Positions 15,417 through 23,104 of a stretch of DNA of 52,078 nt are shown here, piece by piece. Location of the stretch: positions 1 to 52,078 of the forward strand of contig CAVEVQ010000017.1 of NCBI GenBank assembly GCA_963619325.1, in the 5' to 3' direction. A program made the translations under genes and the position numbers. Below the pieces are notes generated by a model. That model did no database searches. It was given only the letters and a program-made list of their open reading frames with translations, and had not been told where the DNA came from. The stretch's first letter is position 1, and every line of letters begins with the position of its first letter. The stretch comes from UBA1181 sp963619325 (GTDB taxonomy: Bacteria > Bacteroidota > Bacteroidia > Bacteroidales > Paludibacteraceae).

Positions 15417-18400
15417 CTATCGTCTTCTGACAATAAGTTTGGCTGTAGTTACACTATTGTCGGAAATGACCTTTACGATGTACGTTCCATCTTGCAAATT
15501 ATCGACAGATGTTTCATTTGAATTTTCATTGTGTATCAGACGAACACCAGAAATGCTGTACACCTCAATGCTGCAAATATTTTTCGCGCCCAGCACATAA
15601 AACGCTGTTGATGCAGGATTTGGCGAAATCGTCAACCCTTTTTCAGCATCTACATCTACATTCCCAGTAGACGACGTAATCTTAATCGTAACATTGTTCT
15701 GAACACAATCGCTCATCACACAGAAAGTAGTGTCTCTTGTGTAGGTTACACCTTTGTAGACTACAGACTCTTCTCCCTGCAAATTTACAGTCTTCGTCTC
15801 TGGAGCAGGCTTGTAAATCTTAAAATTTCCTGAAGCATTCAACATAGAAAGGAAGTAGACCATACCATTATAGTAACGCCATTGTCCAGATGGCGCACTC
15901 GTGTTCCACAACGTGTTAACATACTCTTTTGCTAAAGAAGATTCACTTTCATCCAATGCGAACACACCAACTCCGTTTGCCCCTTTCTGCCCTTCGCTAT
16001 ATGATCCATCGCTTGAAGCTCCGTCAACAGTAAAGTAGCCGTGACTGTAATTGTCTTTTTTGAAGAAGTTGAGCAACTTGCTCATCATAGCAGGTTGACG
16101 ACTATCCGAGCCAAACCAATGGTAGTCCATTCCTACATTCATAGCGCAACGAATAGCGTCATATTTATACCATTGCGTGTCGTAGCCCGCCCAACTTGGA
16201 TAGTATGGAGTACCATCAAACTGAGAATAATCAGGGAATAGTCCTGTTGTTGAATTGCTCGAATTATAGAGTAAATCACGAGAGGCCGCTGCTGTCTTGC
16301 TCCAGAATTCTTGGTTCGTGTCTGTCCATCTCGCCCACAACTCCAAGAAACCAGGCAGATTGTATGAAGGGTCAGTAAATCCATAAGAAGTCTCACCGAA
16401 AGTGATGAGGTAATTACTCATATTGAAAATAGGGCTGACAGCCCCAGCAGTACGATTCGGCTTGTCAAGCAACTCCTTGATAAGATACTGCGCCTCCTCC
16501 TCATAATTGATTTCGCCATCATTACCCCATCGATGGGACGCAAAGAAAAGAGACATCAAGAAATAAGCTTCTCCATCAGGTGCGCAAGAAGCCCCCTTGA
16601 TTGTTCCATCAGTCGAACATTGCCAAGCGAACAAACCTTCTCTTTCATTTCCTGAAGGATATTGCATATATTTCTTAGCCCATTTCCATATTTTATCAAA
16701 CTGCTCTTGATGGTCTAACTGCACGCAAATCATCATTCCGTATGACATACCTTCGGTGCGAACATCTTGATTTCCAGTATCATAAATGTACGCCATACCA
16801 TTGCTTGTCTCATAATAAACTTTAGTAGACTCTGTCTCGAAGAAGTGTTTCCAGACAGACTGAATCTTAGCCTCAGTTTCTTCTTCAGTTTTTCCTAAAT
16901 ATTCGTTGAAGAGGTTACGATAAATTCCTGTGTGATAGGCTCCCGTTCCTTCGACATCACAACTTGGTCCGGTATATGCTCCTGAGGTGCACGCGGATGT
17001 TGACCCACTTGCTTCTTTGCATGCCTTGATAGTGAGTTGCGAAGAAGTAGCCAAAACTGTTCCTGAAGATTTTTCAATGGTCAATGTTCCTGTTCCAGCC
17101 AAAGAGGAAGCGGGGTTCCACACAAATGAGCCAGACTCTTTTATGCCACTCTTTAAAATTGTAGAGGCAACACCCTGCAAGCCGATATAGTTGATATTTG
17201 CACCCGATGTGGCAGTATTGATGTAGAAACGCACCTTTGTAGTGGTAAAAGGCGTGTCAAAAGTCTTGGTGAAATCGTTTCCAATAGTCAAACCGCTATA
17301 AGCCGTCTTCCAAGAACCATTATCATCATACTGAATTTCAAAACTAGTTACCGTTCCGTAGGTCGTAAACTCATCTATAGTGATTGAGCCCACAGTCGAC
17401 TCCTTCGCTAAAGTCAACTCCACCCACTCATCATCGGCTGAAGCAGCACCCCAACGATTGTTCTTTCCGTGATCATCAGAGTAAGTCAAAATGTTAGAGA
17501 CACTCCACGAAAAAGTATTATCATCGTTCGTCCATTCCGATGAGGCAGAAACGCTTGAAATGGTTATATCCGAACCGACTCCTGCGTTCCATTTCAAATT
17601 GTAGGCAGAGTTCGCCTCACCATCGACTGTCCACGCTACCGTATAGGCGGAATCCACACAAATAGTCTCTACTGAAGATGGCATAGTGAAAGAGACCTTA
17701 GGATCCTCCACCGCAGATGTTCCCGACATAATCAATATAGATCCATTGTCAGGCACAGCGTCAAAATAAACATACCCATCCGACACGGAAGAAGTCAACT
17801 CCTCGTCATTCTGAGCCACAGAGACATCGCTCCACCCATCAGGCAAAGGGTAACGAAGAGACAACGGATAATTGTAGGTGTTGTCATCCAAATTATCTGT
17901 CAATGAGAGTGTTACACTTTTATCATCTTTTGCCGTTACTGTTACGCTTGCCGCATCTCGCTCCTTCGCATACATAATAGCATCGCAGAAACGTGCCATC
18001 CAAATCTTGCTGTCATTCTTACTTGCGTATGACAATGCTCCTTCGAAAGCATCCACGTCTGTTGGTGAGTAGTAAGAACCCTCTTTCATCTCATGGATCA
18101 AGAAGACTGCCCAGCCACCCTTTTGAATAGCCTCGTCCATCTTTGCTGTGAATGAGGATGCTGTGTTGACGCTTCCTTGATTTCCACAGATGATGGAGCT
18201 TATACGATAGTAGTTGGAGGGTGTCTTTCCATGCACCTGACCATCACAGATTCGACCGCCGATATAGTATTTGGCGATTTCAGACTCCGTTGGTTCATTG
18301 CAGTTCGGATAGACGATGGTTTTAACTGTGTTACCCAATTTTGATTCGATCGTTGTCTTAGAAGATGACAATTCAGAATCAGACATTGTGGTTGGGTGCG

Positions 18401-18704
18401 TGTCGGAGTGACTTCCCACCTCATGACCATTAGCCACTAAAGTTTTGAAGTCCGTCCACGACAAAAGATTGTCATACCCTTTCTCTGGCCATGTCGTGAT
18501 AGCGAAGAAAGAAGCCTTGTACCCATATTTATCCAAAAGAGGAATTGCGTAGGTAGTCTGAGTTTTCAGACCATCATCGAATGTGAACGTGGTTGCCGAC
18601 GTGCGGAAACCCTTCCAAGTAGCAATCTCTTGCCCATTCACCATTGACATGCTCGCCAACGCAACCGCACACGTCAATGCCTTAATTTTAGAGAATTTCG
18701 TCAT
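15417..18704 (-). CDS. Secreted multidomain xylan-degrading enzyme: CE4 deacetylase, F5/8C domain, GH8, T9SS sorting tail
   Basis: The product has 1095 residues. After a signal peptide (1-24) comes a NodB/CE4 polysaccharide deacetylase domain (about 35-250) with metal ligands Asp44 (TFDDG), His99 and His103 (HSDTH). An Ig-like stretch (about 335-570) holds an F5/8 type C (discoidin) carbohydrate-binding-like domain at about 378-515. The GH8 domain (about 588-965) has general acid Glu651 (DVRTEGMSYGMM), Asp710 (APDGEAYF) and base Asp849 (YKYDAIR). This matches the reducing-end xylose-releasing exo-oligoxylanase group, so acetylated xylooligosaccharides are the likely substrate. The C-terminus (about 1020-1095: LTISPNPAS, VYSISGVRL, DGTYIVKV) is a type A T9SS sorting domain, so the enzyme is exported to the cell surface or medium. 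It stands alone with no SusC/D neighbours. Confidence 0.88.
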   Translation of the reverse strand: MTKFSKIKALTCAVALASMSMVNGQEIATWKGFRTSATTFTFDDGLKTQTTYAIPLLDKYGYKASFFAITTWPEKGYDNLLSWTDFKTLVANGHEVGSHSDTHPTTMSDSELSSSKTTIESKLGNTVKTIVYPNCNEPTESEIAKYYIGGRICDGQVHGKTPSNYYRISSIICGNQGSVNTASSFTAKMDEAIQKGGWAVFLIHEMKEGSYYSPTDVDAFEGALSYASKNDSKIWMARFCDAIMYAKERDAASVTVTAKDDKSVTLSLTDNLDDNTYNYPLSLRYPLPDGWSDVSVAQNDEELTSSVSDGYVYFDAVPDNGSILIMSGTSAVEDPKVSFTMPSSVETICVDSAYTVAWTVDGEANSAYNLKWNAGVGSDITISSVSASSEWTNDDNTFSWSVSNILTYSDDHGKNNRWGAASADDEWVELTLAKESTVGSITIDEFTTYGTVTSFEIQYDDNGSWKTAYSGLTIGNDFTKTFDTPFTTTKVRFYINTATSGANINYIGLQGVASTILKSGIKESGSFVWNPASSLAGTGTLTIEKSSGTVLATSSQLTIKACKEASGSTSACTSGAYTGPSCDVEGTGAYHTGIYRNLFNEYLGKTEEETEAKIQSVWKHFFETESTKVYYETSNGMAYIYDTGNQDVRTEGMSYGMMICVQLDHQEQFDKIWKWAKKYMQYPSGNEREGLFAWQCSTDGTIKGASCAPDGEAYFLMSLFFASHRWGNDGEINYEEEAQYLIKELLDKPNRTAGAVSPIFNMSNYLITFGETSYGFTDPSYNLPGFLELWARWTDTNQEFWSKTAAASRDLLYNSSNSTTGLFPDYSQFDGTPYYPSWAGYDTQWYKYDAIRCAMNVGMDYHWFGSDSRQPAMMSKLLNFFKKDNYSHGYFTVDGASSDGSYSEGQKGANGVGVFALDESESSLAKEYVNTLWNTSAPSGQWRYYNGMVYFLSMLNASGNFKIYKPAPETKTVNLQGEESVVYKGVTYTRDTTFCVMSDCVQNNVTIKITSSTGNVDVDAEKGLTISPNPASTAFYVLGAKNICSIEVYSISGVRLIHNENSNETSVDNLQDGTYIVKVISDNSVTTAKLIVRRR

Positions 18705-18736
18705 AAAATTTATCTTTTAATGTAATAATGGAATTC

Positions 18737-18744
18737 CAAATATA
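18737..18744 (-). promoter_or_regulatory. -7 element of the CE4-GH8 gene
   Basis: Minus-strand TATATTTG (18744-18737) matches TAnnTTTG, 33 nt before the ATG. No TTTG is found at the usual distance. Confidence 0.45.
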
Positions 18745-18763
18745 ACATTAAAACCGCAAAAGT

Positions 18764-18796
18764 TTTGAATCAAAGGCTATAGAAAATATACTTTTG
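18764..18796 (+). promoter_or_regulatory. Bacteroidota-type promoter of crcB
   Basis: TTTG (18764-18767), 21 nt, TACTTTTG (18789-18796) match the consensus. It is divergent to the CE4-GH8 promoter. Confidence 0.7.
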
Positions 18797-18831
18797 CAAA
18801 AAAAGTTATGAACTGAAGGGAATTTACAGGT

Positions 18832-19197
18832 ATGGTTAAATCTTTTTTTCTTGTTGGAATCGGCAGTTTTTTAGGCGGAGGATTGCGGTGGCTTTTATCA
18901 CTCCTTCCTTGGTTGTGTGGTTATCCATTAGGCACGTTTGTCGCCAACATAGCAGGTTGCTTTCTCATCGGTTTATTTTCAGGGTTAGCCTCAAAGTTTA
19001 TGTTCATGCAAACCTACCTGTTACTCTTCACAACAGGTTTTTGTGGCGGGTTCACGACATTTTCAACCTTTTCCAAAGAGTCGCTTGCCTTCCTTCAAGT
19101 AGGTGATTATCTGCACTTCTCCCTCTATGCCATTGGTAGTTTTCTTTTAGGTCTCATAGCTGTTTTTGTGGGGAATTTAGCAGGAAAAATGGTGTAA
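18832..19197 (+). CDS. crcB: Fluoride channel CrcB/Fluc
   Basis: The 121-residue protein has four hydrophobic segments and the Fluc signature residues: GSFLGGGLRW near the N-terminus, GTFVANIAGCFLIG, and TTGFCGGFTTFSTFSKE. The Phe-box phenylalanines and the central TTFSTF break are characteristic. Fluc forms an antiparallel dimer in the inner membrane and lets F- leak out of the cell. Length is typical for one subunit of a homodimeric channel. It is a single gene between divergent CE4-GH8 and convergent aroF. I looked for a fluoride riboswitch in its short upstream region and did not see one. Confidence 0.94.
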   Translation: MVKSFFLVGIGSFLGGGLRWLLSLLPWLCGYPLGTFVANIAGCFLIGLFSGLASKFMFMQTYLLLFTTGFCGGFTTFSTFSKESLAFLQVGDYLHFSLYAIGSFLLGLIAVFVGNLAGKMV

Positions 19198-19269
19198 TTT
19201 TATTATAAATCAAAAGGCAACGCAATAACCGACATCGAGTTAACCGGATACAACAAAAAAGAACGATTT

Positions 19270-19313
19270 CAACAAAAATGACAATCCCCGAAAGTCAAAC
19301 CTCCGGGGATTGT
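19270..19313 (-). terminator. Intrinsic terminator of the pheA-aroF operon
   Basis: ACAATCCCCG (minus strand 19313-19304) pairs perfectly with CGGGGATTGT (19290-19281) over 10 bp, and CATTTTTGTTG follows on the minus strand. It lies about 20 nt after the aroF stop codon. No separate terminator was seen for convergent crcB. Confidence 0.8.
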
Positions 19314-19334
19314 TCATATAACAACCTTTAAAAA

Positions 19335-20396
19335 TTAGTCGCCCATAATCTTCATCTGTTGGCGGACTGACTCTGAGTGGATTGCCTCAAAAACCACTTT
19401 CATGAAGTCGGCATCCATCTCTAACGAGACACCCTCTGAAGCTCGTTTGCTGATAATCTCATCGTAACGATTGGTTTGAAGGATTGGCATCTCATGCTCT
19501 TTCTTGTATGTACCGATTTCGCGGGAGATGCGCATTCTCTTAGCCAATGTATCGATGAGAGTCATATCGATCTCGTCAATCTGCTTACGTAACTCTGTCA
19601 AACTCTCAGTGGTTTGGTTTGTTTCGCGAACTACCAAGTTGTTGAGAATCAAGTTCAAAACCTCTGGGGTTACTTGCTGTGAAGCATCGCTCCACGCATG
19701 ATCTGGGTCGATGTGCGACTCAATAATCAACCCGTCAAACTGCAAGTCCATCGCTTGTTGACAAAGAGATGCTATCAAATCACGACGGCCCGAGATATGG
19801 CTTGGATCGCATACGATTGGCAATTCGGGAATTCGACGGTGTAATTCAATAGGAATATGCCACTGAGGAAGGTTACGGTAAAGCTTCTTGTCGTAAGTAC
19901 TGAATCCACGGTGTATCGCACCTAAACGTGTGATACCCGCATTGTTGATACGTTGCAAAGCACCAATCCACAACTCAAGGTCCGGATTCACTGGGTTCTT
20001 AACCAACACAGGGACATCCGTACCCTTCAATGTGTCTGCTATCTCTTGCACTGCGAATGGGTCTGCCGTAGTACGAGCACCAATCCAGAGAAGGTCGACA
20101 TCATACTTGAGAGCCTCTTCAACATGCTTTGCAGTGGCAACCTCCGTGGCTGTGAGCATGCCTGTCTCCTTTTTCACCTCCTGCATCCAAGGGAGCGCCG
20201 TTACGCCGTTACCCTCGAATCCTCCTGGTTTTGTGCGTGGCTTCCAGATTCCTGCACGGAACACTTTCACTCCATTTGCAGCTAACTGTTTTGCAGTGTC
20301 TAACACCTGATCCTCGGTCTCTGCACTACATGGACCGGCAATCACTAATGGTCTCTTGGCTTCTACGCCAGGAAGATTCAATCCTTTTAATTCCAT
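19335..20396 (-). CDS. aroF: Bifunctional 3-deoxy-7-phosphoheptulonate synthase / chorismate mutase
   Basis: The 353-residue protein joins a KDOPS-like class I DAHP synthase domain (about 1-262; VIAGPCSAE, FRAGIWKPRT, LLWIGARTTADPF, VKNPVNPD, CDPSHISGRRD) to an AroQ-type chorismate mutase domain (about 265-353; LRKQIDEIDMTLIDTLAKRM with its catalytic Arg and Lys set). It catalyses the first step of the shikimate pathway and the branch step from chorismate to prephenate. The fusion is common in Bacteroidota and lets prephenate feed back on the first enzyme. It follows pheA by 50 nt in the same operon and shares its attenuator-controlled leader. The usual neighbours tyrA and an aromatic aminotransferase are not here. 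Confidence 0.93.
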   Translation of the reverse strand: MELKGLNLPGVEAKRPLVIAGPCSAETEDQVLDTAKQLAANGVKVFRAGIWKPRTKPGGFEGNGVTALPWMQEVKKETGMLTATEVATAKHVEEALKYDVDLLWIGARTTADPFAVQEIADTLKGTDVPVLVKNPVNPDLELWIGALQRINNAGITRLGAIHRGFSTYDKKLYRNLPQWHIPIELHRRIPELPIVCDPSHISGRRDLIASLCQQAMDLQFDGLIIESHIDPDHAWSDASQQVTPEVLNLILNNLVVRETNQTTESLTELRKQIDEIDMTLIDTLAKRMRISREIGTYKKEHEMPILQTNRYDEIISKRASEGVSLEMDADFMKVVFEAIHSESVRQQMKIMGD

Positions 20397-20446
20397 AATT
20401 TATTATTGTTATGTTATATTATTATCTTTTCTGATTATTTTTCTCT

Positions 20447-21289
20447 TTAGACAGTCTGACGTCCCTCTTGATACTCACCCAAAATCTGCAAGTCTTTCAA
20501 AAGAGGAGTAACCGCCGTGATGGCTTGCGTGTAGTGAAGGTAATTGTTGAAAGAGAGGCTGATGAAAAACTGGTATTCCCATTCGCGGCCGATGAGTGGC
20601 ATGGATTGAATTTTTGACAGATTAAGGCCGAAATAAGATAGTATAGACAGCACCTTGGCGAGAGATCCTTCTTCGTGAGGTAGAGTGAAAACAAGAGATG
20701 CTTTATTGGGCGATTTTCCCTTGTTCAAATCTTCGACCACCCAAGGATCGCCTACGATAAGGAACCGTGTGAAGTTTCTCTTGTTGGTCTCTATTCCTCG
20801 CTCCAAAATTTCCAATCCGTAGATTTCAGCGGCCAGCTCTCCACAAATAGCCCCCACACCCATTTTACCTTCATTAGCGACACGTCTTGCACTTGACGCG
20901 GTATCATCACTTTCAATTGCCTTGATATGTTTATTTTTTTTCAAGAAATCCTGACACTGCATCAAGGCGATAGGGTGCGAGTGAACTTCATGTATATCCT
21001 CGATTTTCTGTCCGGGCAAAGCGACCAAGTTATGTTTAATTCTCAGTTTCTGCTCGCCTGCGATTTTCAGTCCGCTCTCCTGCAACAGTTTATGATTTCC
21101 AAGAAGACTACCTGCTATGGTATTTTCAATAGCGACGGCGCCCAAAACAGAAGAATCTTTCTTTAAAGTTTCAAAAACATCTTTGAACGTCTCACAATCA
21201 ACCACCTCTATCTCTTCGTCTCTGAAATACTCACGAGCGGCTATGTCGTGGAAACAACCTGCTATGCCTTGTATTGCAACTTTTTTCAT
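20447..21289 (-). CDS. pheA: Prephenate dehydratase
   Basis: The 280-residue protein has a periplasmic-binding-like PDT catalytic domain (about 1-180; VAIENTIAGSLLGNH, HEVHSHPIALMQCQDFL, ESDDTASSARRVAN) and a C-terminal ACT domain (about 195-275; SLVFTLPHEEGSLAKVLSILSYFGLNLSKIQSMP). It contains the ESRP-like site in degenerate form. It converts prephenate to phenylpyruvate, the Phe-specific branch, and the ACT domain normally binds Phe for feedback inhibition. The catalytic TRF motif is visible as NFTRFLI. Expression is probably controlled by the two Phe/Tyr leader peptides and attenuators upstream. Confidence 0.93.
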   Translation of the reverse strand: MKKVAIQGIAGCFHDIAAREYFRDEEIEVVDCETFKDVFETLKKDSSVLGAVAIENTIAGSLLGNHKLLQESGLKIAGEQKLRIKHNLVALPGQKIEDIHEVHSHPIALMQCQDFLKKNKHIKAIESDDTASSARRVANEGKMGVGAICGELAAEIYGLEILERGIETNKRNFTRFLIVGDPWVVEDLNKGKSPNKASLVFTLPHEEGSLAKVLSILSYFGLNLSKIQSMPLIGREWEYQFFISLSFNNYLHYTQAITAVTPLLKDLQILGEYQEGRQTV

Positions 21290-21334
21290 ATACTTTTTAT
21301 TATCTTTTCAACTTTTGAAAAAACATCTTTACAA

Positions 21335-21401
21335 CAAAAAATCCCGCTTTTAATAGGCGGGATTCAATATCTAACAAATAAGCAATAAACTTCTGCCCGC
21401 C
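21335..21401 (-). promoter_or_regulatory. Attenuator 2 of pheA: antiterminator segment and intrinsic terminator T2
   Basis: Directly after the leader-2 stop codon lies GGCGGG (21401-21396). It can pair with CCCGCC (21361-21356), extended to seven pairs through the last A of the stop codon. The same CCCGC belongs to terminator stem AATCCCGC (21364-21357) / GCGGGATT (21347-21340), eight pairs, followed by T-rich TTTTTG. The two folds exclude each other. There are 34 nt between the antiterminator arms. The terminator lies 46 nt before the pheA ATG. Confidence 0.85.
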
Positions 21402-21482
21402 TTATGATTTCATAAAGTAGTAAAAATAAAAGTAACCGTAAAATCGGTCATCTTTGTAAACGTTTTTGAAACTCATGCTCAT
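21402..21482 (-). CDS. Aromatic leader peptide 2 of the pheA operon (26 residues)
   Basis: ATG at 21482 opens a 26-codon frame ending at TAA (21404-21402). Residues 14-23 read FYGYFYFYYF, nine aromatics in ten. In total there are five Phe (5, 14, 18, 20, 23) and six Tyr (9, 15, 17, 19, 21, 22). A second ATG at codon 3 is also possible. The stop codon directly adjoins the antiterminator GGCGGG. A ribosome that finishes would cover it and allow termination, while one stalled for charged tRNA-Phe or tRNA-Tyr would leave it free. This is the logic of pheL-type attenuation. Confidence 0.85.
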   Translation of the reverse strand: MSMSFKNVYKDDRFYGYFYFYYFMKS

Positions 21483-21500
21483 TTTTTCTTTGAATTAAGA

Positions 21501-21579
21501 TAAAAAAGAAAGGTCTCACAATTTCTTGCGAGACCCATATCTTATTTTTTCATTTTCAACTTAAGAATCAGAATCCCGC
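21501..21579 (-). promoter_or_regulatory. Attenuator 1 of pheA: antiterminator segment and intrinsic terminator T1
   Basis: GCGGGATTC (21579-21571), 2 nt after the leader-1 stop, can pair with GGGTCTCGC (21536-21528) over nine positions, three of them G-U. The latter is the 5' arm of terminator T1: GGTCTCGCAA (21535-21526) with TTGTGAGACC (21521-21512), ten pairs, GAAA tetraloop, then TTTCTTTTTT. The gap between antiterminator arms is 34 nt, identical to attenuator 2. GCGGGATTC also complements the T2 arm GAATCCCGC (21365-21357) perfectly. Confidence 0.82.
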
Positions 21580-21581
21580 TC

Positions 21582-21638
21582 TTACCTTTTAAAAAAGTAA
21601 AAGTAAAAATAGAAATATGTAAAGAAACATTTTTTCAT
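21582..21638 (-). CDS. Aromatic leader peptide 1 of the pheA operon (18 residues)
   Basis: ATG at 21638 opens an 18-codon frame, MKKCFFTYFYFYFYFFKR, stopping at TAA (21584-21582). Residues 5-16 contain seven Phe and four Tyr in twelve positions. The start lies about 20 nt after the predicted transcription start. It resembles pheL-type leader peptides in size and content. The stop is followed within 2 nt by the antiterminator of attenuator 1. The frame is too short for normal gene finders. Confidence 0.85.
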   Translation of the reverse strand: MKKCFFTYFYFYFYFFKR

Positions 21639-21661
21639 CTTCTGATTTCTCTTTGACGATG

Positions 21662-21693
21662 CAAAGTTAAAGTGAATTTTTCATACTATGCAA
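21662..21693 (-). promoter_or_regulatory. Promoter of the pheA-aroF operon
   Basis: Minus strand: CTTG with TTG at 21693-21691, 21 nt, TAACTTTG (21669-21662). It lies immediately after the stop codon of the LD-carboxypeptidase gene (21710) and about 20-25 nt before leader peptide 1. The whole 21290-21709 gap is thus accounted for by promoter, two leader peptides and two attenuators. Confidence 0.7.
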
Positions 21694-21709
21694 GACAAGC
21701 ACAATTTTT

Positions 21710-22615
21710 TTATGCATCTAACGTAAAAAAATCACCTTGCACTTCAATATGTACGTTCATTCCGTGGGGCAAAGCCAAGTTTTCCGACACATGACCTACC
21801 GGAAAGTTAAAAACTATGGGTATTTCACGGTCTCCCACCGCAGAAAGGATGATCTCCTCAATGTTCTGTCCGAACGAGGGGTCTGCATCAATATTGGTAA
21901 ACTGACCGACTATCAAACCATTGATTTCATCAAACACGCCAGACAGTCGGAGGTTTTGCACCATACGGTCAATATGATACAACCGTTCGGAAAGGTCTTC
22001 TATGAAGAGAATTTTTCCATTTGGGCATAAAGCGTAAGGAGTTCCTTGCAACGCATACAAAAGAGAAAGATTACCACCCACCAACTTGCCCGTAGCATAA
22101 CCGCTTCGATTGTAGGCCGCTTTCTCATTTGAGTACGACACATAATGAACGCGTTCGCCAAAGAGCAGTTTTCGGAGAGTCTCAACCGCCTCAACGTTGT
22201 CATCTGCATGTGCAATGGCTTTTGCCATCACAGCGTGTGCAGACACGAGATTCTCATCAAAAAAACGAGCGTGTAAAGCAGTGATATCGCTAAAGCCAAT
22301 CAACCACTTAGGATATTGACGAATCCCGTCAAATTGAAGTTTATCAACAATGCGTACCGCTCCGTAACCGCCGCGCCCACAGAGGATGGCAGCGAAATCG
22401 GGTGAATCCATAGCCCACTGCAAATCTGCCAGACGTTCCTCATCAGTACCTGCAAATCTGCCACAACGCCCTTTCGCTGTCTTTCCCAACACGGGTTGCA
22501 CCCCCCACATACGGAGCGTTTCGCATGCACCATCAATCAGCTCTGGGTCTACTGCACCAGAAGGCGAGACAATCGCCACGCGGTCGCCTCGCCTCAGATA
22601 TTGTGGTATAATCAT
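21710..22615 (-). CDS. ldcA: LD-carboxypeptidase (peptidase family S66)
   Basis: The 301-residue cytoplasmic enzyme removes the terminal D-Ala from murein tetrapeptides during cell-wall recycling. Family marks: VAIVSPSG near the N-terminus, CGRGGYGAVRI, nucleophile Ser in GFSDITAL (about residue 109), the Glu of LFIEDLSE (about 206) and the His of FPVGHV (about 276), the Ser-Glu-His triad of S66. Its ATG overlaps the yqeY stop by one base (TAATG), so translation is probably coupled. It ends the dcw-associated run; no clear terminator separates it from the pheA promoter. Confidence 0.92.
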   Translation of the reverse strand: MIIPQYLRRGDRVAIVSPSGAVDPELIDGACETLRMWGVQPVLGKTAKGRCGRFAGTDEERLADLQWAMDSPDFAAILCGRGGYGAVRIVDKLQFDGIRQYPKWLIGFSDITALHARFFDENLVSAHAVMAKAIAHADDNVEAVETLRKLLFGERVHYVSYSNEKAAYNRSGYATGKLVGGNLSLLYALQGTPYALCPNGKILFIEDLSERLYHIDRMVQNLRLSGVFDEINGLIVGQFTNIDADPSFGQNIEEIILSAVGDREIPIVFNFPVGHVSENLALPHGMNVHIEVQGDFFTLDA

Positions 22616-23064
22616 TATGACAGCAATGATTTCACCTTGTCGGAGATAGCCTTACCTTCAGCCTTTCCTGCCAAACGTTTCGAAGCCACACCCATCACTT
22701 TACCCATTTCTTTGGCAGAGGTTGCACCTACCTCGGTGATAATCTCCTTCACGACAGCAGTCAATTCCTCATCGCTCATCTGCGCGGGAAGGTAAGTCTC
22801 AATAGCAGCCGCCTCGGCCAACTCGCTGTCTGCAAGATCCTGTCGATTTTGCTCAATGAAGATAGCGGCAGACTCCTTGCGCTGTTTCACCATCTTCTGA
22901 ATAATCTTAATGGCAGCCTCGTCGGACAACTCGTCGCCAGCTCCTTTGGCAGTCTTAGCCTCCAAGAATTCTTTTTTCACACCTCTCAAAGCCTCTAAGC
23001 GCACTTTATCATGCGCCTTCATAGCGACTTTTATATCTTCGCTTACTTGATCAAATAATGACAT
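22615..23064 (-). CDS. yqeY: GatB/YqeY domain protein
   Basis: This 149-residue protein is entirely of the YqeY type: MSLFDQVSEDIKVAMKAHDKVRLEALRGVKKEF, then AIKIIQKMVKQRKESAAIFIEQNRQDLADSELAEAAAIETYLPAQMSDEEL. The fold equals the tail domain of GatB of the tRNA amidotransferase, and the ALR...K pattern is diagnostic. A tRNA-related role is proposed for the family but not established. It follows ftsZ by 40 nt and overlaps the LD-carboxypeptidase start, an arrangement frequently seen downstream of ftsZ in Bacteroidales. Confidence 0.93.
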   Translation of the reverse strand: MSLFDQVSEDIKVAMKAHDKVRLEALRGVKKEFLEAKTAKGAGDELSDEAAIKIIQKMVKQRKESAAIFIEQNRQDLADSELAEAAAIETYLPAQMSDEELTAVVKEIITEVGATSAKEMGKVMGVASKRLAGKAEGKAISDKVKSLLS

Positions 23065-23104
23065 ACTCTACTATCTGTTTTTACATTAATAAAATCTACA
23101 CTCG

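Noticed and set aside
18705..18831. Fluoride riboswitch upstream of crcB
   Set aside because: The gap is mostly promoter sequence; the conserved pseudoknot and GG-rich elements of the crcB motif are not seen, and the 5' leader would be under 35 nt.
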